Shown one piece after another: positions 43,101 to 50,357 of a DNA stretch of 64,000 bases. This stretch comes from Aldehydirespirator sp965204875 (lineage in GTDB: Bacteria; Actinomycetota; Acidimicrobiia; Acidimicrobiales; Aldehydirespiratoraceae). The stretch is from positions 2,728,001-2,792,000 of the forward strand of contig OZ242020.1 in the NCBI GenBank assembly GCA_965204875.1. The letters are read 5' to 3'. The translations under genes and the position numbers were made by a program. The notes under the pieces were generated by a model, which was given only the letters and a program-made list of their open reading frames with translations, was not told the DNA's origin and did no database searches. Every line of letters starts with the position of its first letter. The stretch's first letter is position 1.

Positions 43101-43565
43101 GGCAACGCGGCCACAACGTTCACCGTGAATTCCGTCGGCGCGAAGACCGACAAGCCGTTCCCGAACACTTTGCCGGGAACGACTTTCGTGGAAGCCTCCT
43201 TCGGCGATCCCGTAGGCATCAAGATACAACTCAAGGACAGCAGTGGGGCTGACACCACACGGGGTACGGGCGCCGGCCCGGCCAGGTTCGAGATCGTTCG
43301 TTACCATGTGACGGGCGAGCTGCGCTCTGTGGGCGCGAGCAATGCACTGCTATGGGTCGGGACCGCGCAGACGGGGTTTGGTTGGGTCGTACATCGCGAG
43401 TGGACGAAGGCTGATGGTTCCGCCACTGTCGGTGTCGAGTTCGAGGATCCCGATCAGGCCACGGGCACCAAGCGCAGTGTCGGGTTCGTAGTCAAAGCGA
43501 ACACCAACGCCCCAGGCGCCTTCAGCACGAATTCCGCAGGCATGGTCCGCTACACCGAACCCTAG
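40116..43565 (+). CDS. S-layer-homology surface protein with Thr-rich stalks, an FN3 domain and a thrice-repeated beta domain
   Basis: 1149 residues from ATG 40116 (the frame is open to GTG 39987). Arg-rich N-terminus and signal peptide LLWRVLLVVGLVGGVVAAAP. Then three degenerate SLH repeats, e.g. AINCIAYYGITRGRTAERF with VTRSQMALFLHRAAG, NDILAGSGMAFRPDASITRAEMAAAL, and SYAFELGITTGSAAGANRFSPGDPVLRKNMASFI. After a beta region come poly-Thr linkers (41341-41450, 41965-42145, 42445-42490). These separate an FN3-like domain (PPGKPTGLRLSKRGNALDIFW) and three related domains of about 150 residues sharing a K-x-F-x(4-8)-TFVEA-x-FGD start and KTNAPG/KANTNAPG-RYTE end. No LPXTG or membrane tail: anchoring through the SLH repeats is inferred. 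Role unknown, probably cell-surface architecture or adhesion. Confidence 0.88.
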   Translation: MRVAGRRRGGGKPRLLWRVLLVVGLVGGVVAAAPVGAAPVGNSGAEADVLPVFSACVGDATRDAGFVDVEGLVAEAAINCIAYYGITRGRTAERFDAGSEVTRSQMALFLHRAAGVAGVDLTGGSGAADFADIADLDGERRNAIVALARNDILAGSGMAFRPDASITRAEMAAALIGFLRHASPGLFHQDGAMQGELILGSGGTLDHFADARRGVGVDTAISYAFELGITTGSAAGANRFSPGDPVLRKNMASFITRALAHTKLRPAGVTAQADGGTVVVSVRGEAFAPVAGALVDGFYVDSQRGYRAFDLRGGCNAIVRSVNRTSTKCVIDARDPVTGADGDVKLDELSAAAVGRGVTVWVWTGSRGERYSADVDAFELRIAGEADAVTAPAATAVVPAAGGGGGGSTPATTTTTTTTTTTAPSATTTTTATTTTTTTTTTTLSMKAAAGFTVVSSGAESDKKFTGDKTFVEAEFGDTVTLKVQLTDADGANTAVGADGSAAASFELYQSVTTEHLLTCQRSSADGLPATEFVSTTGKLIRGSRKSVGIKATGNDGSVSFAVTVEDPDTSASGSKSSMCFIVRAKTNAPGATSDVKTTAVKTGIIRFTEGASGSSSTTTTTTTTTTTTTTTMPATTTTTATTTTTSTSTTTTTTTSTSTTTTMAPTTTTSTTTTVPAGPPGKPTGLRLSKRGNALDIFWNNLGDSSVNLWSVRWHKPGNSSPSGWVNVTGSNASTTSWAISPGGSINDGVWRVRVRARNTNGWGTPSDWATLTVGTTTTTTTTSTTTTTTVPAGAAAESLKFTATNAAVQNTKATDGRGVTYFEMKFGDWSEFTVQLQHTDENDNDAVKDTTVGRDGTNPMVFQVQVERTFDPVTRFGVLGVSTDAPYNPRMSVRCGSGGTSNCAFPTILSTSELETNAQGRNSFHVAAPADPNTGSSGDDATMVVFVVEEVNGPVSSNQPTGQANKRLHPFYVKITEGARITSGSAPTTTAPTGNAATTFTVNSVGAKTDKPFPNTLPGTTFVEASFGDPVGIKIQLKDSSGADTTRGTGAGPARFEIVRYHVTGELRSVGASNALLWVGTAQTGFGWVVHREWTKADGSATVGVEFEDPDQATGTKRSVGFVVKANTNAPGAFSTNSAGMVRYTEP

Positions 43566-43580
43566 AACCCCTAGTACTTG

Positions 43581-44885
43581 CTAGGTGTGGGATCGGTGAG
43601 CTGTCTCGGCTATGTCGTGACATCTGCCGGCGCGGTCCGGGAGTTCCCGGGCCAGGGCCTCCACCTGGGGCGGGGTGCCGACTTCGATGGGAAGGGAGTC
43701 GATGGCGGCCTTGAGAGCACCGGGAACGGCTGCGGCGATCTCCGCGGCACGCCCCGCGGCCTGTGCCGCCGGCACACCGAGCCGCGTGGCGGTGCGGTGG
43801 ATGGCATCGGCGGTGTCTGCTGTGCTCAGGCTGAAGTCCGTCCCGATCTTCATGGCCATCTGGATCTTCTTCTCGAATGTGTTGGCACGGTACGGGAGCC
43901 AGCTGCAGGCGTCATAAAGCGGGGACAGGTGGATCGATCCGTCACCGGGGTGGAGGATGCCGAAGTTCTTGGAGTGCCCGTCCGTGCTCGCTGAGATCCA
44001 TTGGAACAGCAGGTTGTCAAGCAGTCGAGCGAGATTCGCGTCGGCTCTGTCCGGGTCGGCTCTTCGCAGCAGCGCGGCTGCGTCCTCGGGGCCGGGGCCG
44101 CCCTGACGCTGGTACTTGCGGCTCGGCGGATGTCCGAGCGCCTGGCACAGATCCTCGGAGTGGATGCGCCTGTTGCCGTCCTCTCCGCGGTCGAACCTCT
44201 CGACGGTGATCACCTCCGTGCCGGCGCAGCTTCCGATCTCGGTACGTGCCGCGGCCACGCCGGCGCGGGCGGCGGTGCTCATCGTCAGATGCTCGACGAG
44301 CGCTTCGTGCGGGTATAGATCGGCGCGTGTGGCCTTCAGCAGATGGGTGGTGGGCAGCGCTCCCCGGGGGACGGCCCACCCGTCGCCCGTGCGGCGCAGA
44401 GCGACCTTGGGCTGCATCCCGGCGATGCTGAATCCGGAGTCGGCACCCTCAGAGCGGTAGGCACGTCTCGCCAGGTCGGTGCGCATCTGGGCGAGCCATT
44501 CGGCGATGCCCGTCTCGTCGATGGGGTGTTGGCCGCCGAGATCGGACATGAGCGCGTGTGCGCGGTCAGAAGGGCAGAACTGGACGGCTCCGGCGCAGTC
44601 CGCTCCCATCGGGTTTCCGAGCAGGCGCAGCGAGTCCCGGTGGCTGATGCCGTGCTCGTCGCAGAGGGCCGCAATGGTCTCGGGATTGTCGGGCAGCAGG
44701 CCCTCGAGCCACCATCGCAGCGGATCTCCGGCAACGCCCGGCGACGACAGGGGAGCCAGCACCGACAGCGGCGTGTCGCACTCGCGCCTGTAGTCGCGGT
44801 CGTGCTCAAAAGCGGGCTGCTCGCCGGTCAGGTCGAGCGTTCCGGCGATCCGACCGCCGATGAGAACCGTGAGCCTCATCGGCAC
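43581..44885 (-). CDS. hipA: HipA-type serine/threonine kinase toxin
   Basis: 434 residues, full HipA length. N-terminal HipA domain: WWLEGLLPDNPETI and LLGNPMGADCAGAVQF. Kinase core: FSIAGMQPKVALRR (phosphate-binding loop), THLLKATR with the ATP lysine, VERFDRG, the catalytic STDGHSKNFGIL, and the metal-binding SPLYDACSWLPY. HipA phosphorylates glutamyl-tRNA synthetase or similar targets, giving growth arrest. It overlaps hipB by 10 bp on the same strand, the usual antitoxin-first order. Catalytic residues appear intact. Confidence 0.94.
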   Translation of the reverse strand: MPMRLTVLIGGRIAGTLDLTGEQPAFEHDRDYRRECDTPLSVLAPLSSPGVAGDPLRWWLEGLLPDNPETIAALCDEHGISHRDSLRLLGNPMGADCAGAVQFCPSDRAHALMSDLGGQHPIDETGIAEWLAQMRTDLARRAYRSEGADSGFSIAGMQPKVALRRTGDGWAVPRGALPTTHLLKATRADLYPHEALVEHLTMSTAARAGVAAARTEIGSCAGTEVITVERFDRGEDGNRRIHSEDLCQALGHPPSRKYQRQGGPGPEDAAALLRRADPDRADANLARLLDNLLFQWISASTDGHSKNFGILHPGDGSIHLSPLYDACSWLPYRANTFEKKIQMAMKIGTDFSLSTADTADAIHRTATRLGVPAAQAAGRAAEIAAAVPGALKAAIDSLPIEVGTPPQVEALARELPDRAGRCHDIAETAHRSHT

Positions 44886-45208
44886 TCGCCGGAGCGGGGC
44901 CCCTCAGGGGGCCGGGCCAACTTTGCCATGAAGGCGTCGATGTCGATCGACGGGGGGCGTCTCGCCGCCAGGACGAGGTCGAGGCCCATCTTGCGCAGCA
45001 CCATCAAGATGAGGCCGACCTCGGCAGTGTCCTTGCCGTTCTCAACTTCCGAGAGCCACTTGCGCGACACGCCCATCTCGGCCGCGAACTCCGCCTGTGT
45101 CAGCCCTCTGGCACGCCGCTCGGCCCGGACGATGTTGCCGAAATCAGAGGCGAACCGCACCCTGAGACCGTCATGCCGCCCGCCATCGCCGCCCACTTCG
45201 CACACCAT
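44876..45208 (-). CDS. hipB: HipB-type XRE antitoxin
   Basis: 110 residues. An XRE helix-turn-helix covers FGNIVRAERRARGLTQAEFAAEMGVSRKWLSEVENGKDTAEV, with LTQAEFAAEMGVSRKWLSEVE as the two DNA-binding helices. HipB binds HipA and represses the operon. The called ATG 45208 gives about 17 extra residues before the domain; a GTG at about 45160 would give the compact form. Operator candidates lie directly upstream. Confidence 0.9.
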   Translation of the reverse strand: MVCEVGGDGGRHDGLRVRFASDFGNIVRAERRARGLTQAEFAAEMGVSRKWLSEVENGKDTAEVGLILMVLRKMGLDLVLAARRPPSIDIDAFMAKLARPPEGPRSGECR

Positions 45209-45211
45209 ACC

Positions 45212-45277
45212 ACCGTACGGTGACGCACCTGCTCAGGCCACCGAACGGTTACCAGCAGAACCACGCAAACGAACGGT
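45212..45277 (-). promoter_or_regulatory. Three evenly spaced HipB operator candidates
   Basis: ACCGTACGGT (45212-45221, a perfect palindrome), ACCGAACGGT (45240-45249) and AACGAACGGT (45268-45277) share ACGGT and repeat every 28 bp, starting 4 bp upstream of the hipB ATG. HipB operators are typically multiple spaced palindromes in this position. Confidence 0.65.
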
Positions 45278-45319
45278 GACACGCCAGGCTAAGCCATGAG
45301 TTCAGCCTGATTGCCAAGA

Positions 45320-45836
45320 TCAGACATCCTCAGTCTCAGGGAGAAGAGGGCCGAAAGTCGTTGCCCGCCTGGTGCGCTTGCGGGCGGGGGCAATGCGCTT
45401 CAATCGCTGGCTGACGCGTTTCGACGCCGCATCCAACCCAAGCGGCTCGGTCTTCGTGCGCATGGCACGCAAGCAGAGCGGGCCTTGAACGCCCGCTAGG
45501 TGCTGCTCCCAGTCCTCAATGTGTCGGAACACCATGAGCGCCATTTTCGGCGCGGCTCAGCGGGGACCCTCGGGGATCGATCCATACCACGCTCTGTGCA
45601 GCCTCGCAGCAAAGAAGCACCATGCCTAGATCAGAGGTCACCACGATCTGGTTCGTGTGTCGAGCATGCTCCAGAATCTCCATATCCGAGGATCCGCGCT
45701 TGGGTGCGGACTTGTCGTCTGCGTCCCGGCCCACGTAGGACACGTGCCCGTACCCAAGAACTCGAAGTGCCTCTGCGACGCGCCATGGAAGATTCTCGTC
45801 GAACAGGAGGCGGAGTTGGGAGTGAATGCTCGCCAA
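45320..45836 (-). pseudogene. DUF5615 PIN-like toxin with a frameshift (VapC45-like)
   Basis: The first frame (45516-45836, 106 codons) starts MASIHSQLRLLFDENLPWRVAEALRVLGYGHVSYVG and has QIVVTSDLGMVLL and VVWIDPRGS, the acids of the DUF5615 PIN-like fold. It ends soon after in an unrelated tail. In another frame, starting at the AAAA run 45544-45547, a continuing piece reads MALMVFRHIEDWEQHL followed by GPLCLRAMRTKTEPL, the expected C-terminal helix. Removing one A would join them as ...SRAEMALMVFRHIEDW. So either the toxin is inactivated, or expression needs a frameshift, or the base is an error. Upstream partner: the DUF433 antitoxin. Confidence 0.72.
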
Positions 45837-45849
45837 TGGTTCTCGGGCC

Positions 45850-46527
45850 TCAGGCGGCGAGGCTGCACTCGAAGCTGACAGCAGCCCGCACCTGCCCCTC
45901 AGAAAGTCGGTAGTCGCTCAAGACCTCGACCATGTTGTCGCCGGAAAGATCGCCATCGCGGGGAAGTAGGCCAGCAAGGAGCCGGGTGGGAATGCGGGTG
46001 CCGTCGACGCAGGGCTCGCCCGCTTGCACCGCTGGATTGATCCACACACCCTGCTGAGGCCGCCAGATTGCAGCCATGCCCGACGCGTCGAACGTAACCG
46101 GCCTCAGCAGCGGCAGCACTACATCCTCGAACGCGAGCTGGCCACCCTGGCCGACGTCCTCCCAACCGGTGGCAGCTTCGACGCGCGCGAAGAACCCGGT
46201 GCCCACGGTAGCTATGTCCTTGTGTGCGAAGGGCCGGTCGGTCCCAAGCCGCCGGCTCAGATGTTCGGCTCCGGTGACTGTGGCATCTCGCCGCACCCCC
46301 CGGCCAAGCAACTCGGCGATGACCCGCAAACTCATCAGATCCCAGAAGCTGAAAAGCTCTGCGAACTCGCCGGTGAGCAGCGGAGTCTTGCGAGTCCCGG
46401 TTCGCGTCCAGCCCTCAACTCTCTGCCTAGGTCTGCGCAGCAGACGAGCCACCTCAGCGATGTCATAGACACCGCGACCAAGGTAGGAATGACCGGCCAC
46501 GTTCGGTGCAGGGACTTCAGCAGTCAC
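45850..46527 (-). CDS. DUF433-domain antitoxin (VapB45-like) with N-terminal MerR-type helix-turn-helix
   Basis: 225 residues. N-terminus GRGVYDIAEVARLLRRPRQRVEGWTR is a MerR-like DNA-binding start. The C-terminal DUF433 domain has VWINPAVQAGEPCVDGTRIPTRLLAGLL and EVLSDYRLSEGQVRAAVSFE. In mycobacterial VapB45-type pairs this protein is the antitoxin of an adjacent DUF5615 toxin, which here lies 13 bp downstream on the same strand. Confidence 0.85.
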   Translation of the reverse strand: MTAEVPAPNVAGHSYLGRGVYDIAEVARLLRRPRQRVEGWTRTGTRKTPLLTGEFAELFSFWDLMSLRVIAELLGRGVRRDATVTGAEHLSRRLGTDRPFAHKDIATVGTGFFARVEAATGWEDVGQGGQLAFEDVVLPLLRPVTFDASGMAAIWRPQQGVWINPAVQAGEPCVDGTRIPTRLLAGLLPRDGDLSGDNMVEVLSDYRLSEGQVRAAVSFECSLAA

Positions 46528-46769
46528 AGGCCCAGCCTAGTGATGGCCGTGACAGGTCATGGCCTTCCAGCGGCCTTCGGGTGGCTCAACAGGGGGGGGG
46601 GGGCGGGGGACGGTTCTGCGCCGGTGCTCGTGGCCCATCATGCGGGAGGTGGCGAGTCCGGACCCGCCTGGCGGCTGGACCCTATTACTTTACATAATGT
46701 ATATTTCCGGCGGTGCTTTGAATTTCGTGGGGAGCGTGGGGCTGAGTCGGGCGTGTAGCGTTGTGCGCC
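46528..46769. other. Intergenic region with a poly-G tract and an A/T palindrome
   Basis: Contains a 12-G run (46592-46603, followed by C and 5 more G) and, in otherwise GC-rich DNA, an A/T-rich patch CCTATTACTTTACATAATGT with the perfect palindrome TACATAATGTA (46691-46701). Either may be a promoter or operator for the divergent genes. No gene recognised. Confidence 0.5.
46592..46603 (+). repeat. Poly-G tract, 12 G
   Basis: Twelve consecutive G upstream of the gene at 46770; third such tract within 7 kb. Probably noncoding here. Confidence 0.8.
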
Positions 46770-48521
46770 GTGTCACGACGACTTGAGATCGAGTTGACCA
46801 GCCGCCGGGAGGATGGCACCTGGACCTGGCGAGCCGCCGGGGCGCGCCACCCCAAGGGTGACGTGTCGGCCGATCTGCTGCCGGAGTCCGCAGATGTTGG
46901 AACAGTGCTGAAGGCGGAGGCCGACGTCGGCCTCGACGGTGTCGAGATCGTGACCGTGTTCGCTCCCAGGACCCGTGAACAGCCCGACGACCGTCTCGAG
47001 CTGATCGGCCGCAGGCCGGAGTCGCTGGTCACGGCGACTCTGGCGGGCAAGCGCGGCCAGCCGCGTTCCGACGATCACGGCGATCGACGCAGGCGTGTCG
47101 GCAAGCGTGATAACGGCCGCAGCCCCCGCCGCCCGGGTCGGGACGCCGGCGACGACTCCCGAGGTGGCCGCACCCGCGACGGCGCACGCGACAAGCGACG
47201 TGACAGTGGCGACCGGCGATCGCCGGCGCGCGGGCGCGACGACGACGGCTCCCGCCGTCAGCAAGACTCCGAAGGGCGCGACGGCTCGACTGATTCCGGC
47301 AGGAAGCGCCGTGACCGCGCCGATCGGCAGGGAGCGCGTGCCGAGGCGGATCGCGATTCACGCCCGGAGACGGGCAGGGACGGCGGATCGAAGGGTCGGG
47401 ACCGCCGGGATCGTGACGACCGGGCGGGCAGGCCGCGACACAGGGGTCTGACGCTGCGGCCCAAGAAGGTGCATCGTCAGGCAGCCCTGGCGGCGCTTCC
47501 CGAAGAGCAACACCCGCTGGCTCGCGAGGTGCTGCGTGGCGGCGTTCCCGGCGTGCGCCAGTCGATCGAGCGAATGAACGCCAAGGCAATCGCCGCCGGC
47601 CTTCCCCTGATCAATGCCGAGCCTCTCATCGTGCTGGCGGAGGCGCTGTTGCCGGCCATGAAGGCAGCCGAGTGGCACGACCGTGCCGATGCCGCGCTCG
47701 CCGGGATCGCCGAGATCGATCTGCGTGACATTAGATCCGTCGTCGCTGCCGCAGAGCGCTCGGCCCGCAGCGACGAGACCAGGGCTCTTGCCGAGAGCCT
47801 GCGCGCCGGTCTGGCGCACCGCTTGGAGCTGGATCACCGCAAGTGGCTCGACGAGCTGGCACGGACCATTCACGAGGGTCGCACCGTCCGGGCGCTGAGG
47901 CTCAGCTCGCGCCCGCCGAAGGCCGGCACGCCGCTTCCGCCCGACATGGCTGAGCGTCTTGCAGGAATGGCCTCCGCCGACCTCGACGCCGACACCGACC
48001 AGCAGCGGTGGGCCGTGCTTGTCGACTCGATTGCCGTCTCACCCGTTCGCACCCAGGTGGTGCCCGCCGGAGTTCCCGAGAAGCCCACGGAGGAACTGCT
48101 CGGCACGATCCGCAGGCTGGCCGACCGGGTTCCCCAGGTCGCCGCCCCGTTCAACCTCGAGACCGCGGCACCGCGCACCGAACGTCGCCCCCCACCTCCG
48201 CCGACAATGCCCGACAGCGCAACGGCAGAGCCCACCGCCAGCGCAGACACTTCAGAGGCGGCTGCGACTGAGCAGGCCGCGGCAGAATCCACCGTCGGTA
48301 CCGGCGCAGACACATCGACCGCAGAGCCCGCGAGCATCTCAGAACCGGCTGAACCGCCAAGCACCGCCGGCACCGGCACCGTAGAGACGTCCGGTCCAGA
48401 CTCCCCGACTCAAGAGCAGGAGTCCTCGACTGATCAATCCTCGACCCGAGAACAGGCGCCCGTCGAGGATCCACCTTCCGGCACGGGTCCTCTCGACGGT
48501 CACCGGGGCGGCGGCCAATGA
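46770..48521 (+). CDS. Conserved-type actinobacterial protein with a long Arg/Asp-rich linker
   Basis: About 583 residues from GTG 46770. An N-terminal domain of about 90 residues (RRLEIELTSRREDGTWTWRAAGARHPKG, ending LELIGRRPESLVTATLAG) is followed by about 130 residues of almost pure Arg/Asp/Gly/Ser/Lys, then a helical domain (HRQAALAALPEEQHPLAREVLRGGVPGVRQSIERMN to RALRLSSRPPKAG) and an acidic Thr/Ser/Glu tail. The charged linker suggests nucleic-acid binding, but function is not recognised. Its ATGA overlap with the following enoyl-CoA hydratase implies co-expression. Confidence 0.75.
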   Translation: MSRRLEIELTSRREDGTWTWRAAGARHPKGDVSADLLPESADVGTVLKAEADVGLDGVEIVTVFAPRTREQPDDRLELIGRRPESLVTATLAGKRGQPRSDDHGDRRRRVGKRDNGRSPRRPGRDAGDDSRGGRTRDGARDKRRDSGDRRSPARGRDDDGSRRQQDSEGRDGSTDSGRKRRDRADRQGARAEADRDSRPETGRDGGSKGRDRRDRDDRAGRPRHRGLTLRPKKVHRQAALAALPEEQHPLAREVLRGGVPGVRQSIERMNAKAIAAGLPLINAEPLIVLAEALLPAMKAAEWHDRADAALAGIAEIDLRDIRSVVAAAERSARSDETRALAESLRAGLAHRLELDHRKWLDELARTIHEGRTVRALRLSSRPPKAGTPLPPDMAERLAGMASADLDADTDQQRWAVLVDSIAVSPVRTQVVPAGVPEKPTEELLGTIRRLADRVPQVAAPFNLETAAPRTERRPPPPPTMPDSATAEPTASADTSEAAATEQAAAESTVGTGADTSTAEPASISEPAEPPSTAGTGTVETSGPDSPTQEQESSTDQSSTREQAPVEDPPSGTGPLDGHRGGGQ

Positions 48522-49279
48522 TCGAGTTCGAGCGTGAGGGCAATGTCGCTGTCGTCACGATCAACCGTCCCGAGGCTCGCAACGCTGTCAACGGCGCCGT
48601 GTCCAGCGGACTGGAAGACGCCATCGACCGCCTCGAGGCCGACGACTCGCTCTGGTCGGCGATACTCACTCACACCGGGCCGGTCTTCTGCGCGGGAGCC
48701 GACCTCAAGGCGATATCACAGGGCCGCTTCTCCGAGCTGTCGACCGAGCGCGGCGGCTTCGCAGGAATCGTTCTCAGGGAGCGCACCAAGCCCTTGATCG
48801 CCGCCATCGACGGTCCGGCGCTCGCCGGTGGCACCGAGATAGCACTGGCGTGCGACCTGCGTTTGGCGTCCACCAGCGCACGCTTCGGCCTCCCCGAGGT
48901 GAAGCGGTCGCTCATCGCCGCGGCCGGCGGGCTGGGCCGCCTGCCCAGAGCGCTGCCGCTGGCCATCGCCATGGAGATGGTCCTCACCGGGGACCCGATC
49001 ACGGCCGAGCGGGCCCTGCACTTCGGCCTCATCAATGAGATGTGCGAGCCGGGCGCCGCCCTCGACGCGGCGAGACGCCTGGCGCAGCGGGTGAACGCCA
49101 ACGGCCCGCTGGCGGTGCGTGAATCGCGGAGGCTCGTACTGGAGAGCTTCACGCAGACGGACTCCGAGGCCATCACCGCGGCGGGCCGGGCACAGATGGC
49201 GCTGCGCAGCACCGAGGACTTCCGCGAGGGCCCGCTCGCCTTCATCGAGAAGCGGCCTCCCGTGTGGAAGGGCCGCTGA
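48518..49279 (+). CDS. Enoyl-CoA hydratase/isomerase family protein
   Basis: 253 residues, crotonase fold. Oxyanion-hole segments: GPVFCAGADLKAIS (about 53-66) and PALAGGTEIALACDLRLAS (about 97-115). FGLPEVKRSLIAAAGGLGRLPR, with E at the first catalytic position, resembles enoyl-CoA hydratases; the second glutamate is not clear. Acts on a CoA thioester in beta-oxidation or a related pathway; substrate unknown. Starts in the ATGA overlap with the upstream gene. Confidence 0.92.
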   Translation: MIEFEREGNVAVVTINRPEARNAVNGAVSSGLEDAIDRLEADDSLWSAILTHTGPVFCAGADLKAISQGRFSELSTERGGFAGIVLRERTKPLIAAIDGPALAGGTEIALACDLRLASTSARFGLPEVKRSLIAAAGGLGRLPRALPLAIAMEMVLTGDPITAERALHFGLINEMCEPGAALDAARRLAQRVNANGPLAVRESRRLVLESFTQTDSEAITAAGRAQMALRSTEDFREGPLAFIEKRPPVWKGR

Positions 49280-49417
49280 TCGGCTCTGGCGGCGAGTTCG
49301 CCCTTCGACCTTGAACACTGCGTGGAATGCTGCTGGTCGGCCCAGACGGCGATTTCGGCCCTTGCCGGATTCAGAACCCTCGCCCCTTGAACACTGCGTG
49401 AAAGGGGCCGCTGATCG
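49271..49417 (+). repeat. Duplicated 3' end of the hydratase gene
   Basis: GGCCGCTGATCG, containing the TGA stop, is at 49271-49282 and again at 49406-49417. Inside that interval CCTTGAACACTGCGTG occurs at 49309-49324 and 49385-49400. The two repeat pairs are offset by 135 and 76 bp. No gene in between. Confidence 0.8.
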
Positions 49418-49433
49418 CCCTCTTCGATCTCGC

Positions 49434-49844
49434 CTAGACGATCGTGGGGATGATCCGGTGGTCGTGGAGGAACTCGGCCAGTCCCTCCACCAGCCGAAGG
49501 TCGGCGACCTCGGTGACCGGCCACCACGCGGCATCGGCCGCGTCGCCTCCGGCAACCGCAGCGGTTTCGCCGGTCACCATCACCTCGAAGTCGAGTATCA
49601 CGAAGTGGGTGTCATCGGCGATGCGCTCCACCCAGCCCACGAACGGGCCACACACCCCTTGAAGGCCCGTCTCCTCCGCCAGTTCACGCACGACGGCCTC
49701 GGCCAGCATCTCGCCAGGCTCGACCCGGCCGCCGGGCACCGACCACTCCCCCTCGCCGGGACGCCTGCCCCTGCGCACGAGCAGCAACTCCTCGCCCCGG
49801 CGGACGATCGCCCCGACGGCCACCTCGACCCCATCGGGAAACAT
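49434..49844 (-). CDS. NUDIX hydrolase
   Basis: 136 residues. The NUDIX box is intact: GGRVEPGEMLAEAVVRELAEETGL (about 38-61), with the REXXEE metal ligands. Preceded by AVGAIVRRGEELLLVRRG. Probably hydrolyses a nucleoside diphosphate derivative; substrate unknown. It is 3 bp from the GNAT gene on the same strand, so both are likely in one transcript. Confidence 0.93.
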   Translation of the reverse strand: MFPDGVEVAVGAIVRRGEELLLVRRGRRPGEGEWSVPGGRVEPGEMLAEAVVRELAEETGLQGVCGPFVGWVERIADDTHFVILDFEVMVTGETAAVAGGDAADAAWWPVTEVADLRLVEGLAEFLHDHRIIPTIV

Positions 49845-49847
49845 CCT

Positions 49848-50357
49848 CTACGGATGCTCGAGCGACCGGTGCACGGTGATCGAGCGCGCCACGAGACCAT
49901 GGGTCTCGAAGAAGTTCTTGGTGTTCCGGTCGCCGGGAAGGGCCAGGCTGTCCACGCCCACGCAGCCGCGCCGGCGCGCCCAGCCGAGCAGCCGCTCCAT
50001 CATGGCCTCCCCCACTCCCACGCCGCGAGCCCCTGGCAGCACGTAGATGTCGCCGACCCGTCCCAGCAGGGCACCGTCGTGCAGCGCCACCAGCCGCACG
50101 GCGCCATAGCCGACGACCGCCGCGTCGATGGTGCCCACGACCAGGCACGCCTCGTCGGAGTGCAGATCGTCCAGCAGGCTCGCTTCCAGGGGCTGCCGGC
50201 GAGCCTCCAGGCGCGCCCAGACCGACCCCCCGCGCATCGGCGCCTTCTCGGCTGCGGCCTGCGCACCCAGCTCCGCGATGATCCCGAGGTCGGCCTCGGC
50301 CGCCAACCGGGCCCCCTCGTCTATGGAGATCAGCGGATCCGCTCCATCGACTCGCAC
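49848..50357 (-). CDS. GNAT family N-acetyltransferase
   Basis: 169 residues. Acetyl-CoA-binding motif VGDIYVLPGARGVGVGEAMMERLLGWARRRGC near residues 102-132, followed by LPGDRNTKNFFETHGLVARSITVHRSL, typical of GNAT. Substrate unknown. Its 5' end overlaps the 3' end of the acidic DUF4193-like gene by 28 bp. Confidence 0.9.
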   Translation of the reverse strand: MRVDGADPLISIDEGARLAAEADLGIIAELGAQAAAEKAPMRGGSVWARLEARRQPLEASLLDDLHSDEACLVVGTIDAAVVGYGAVRLVALHDGALLGRVGDIYVLPGARGVGVGEAMMERLLGWARRRGCVGVDSLALPGDRNTKNFFETHGLVARSITVHRSLEHP

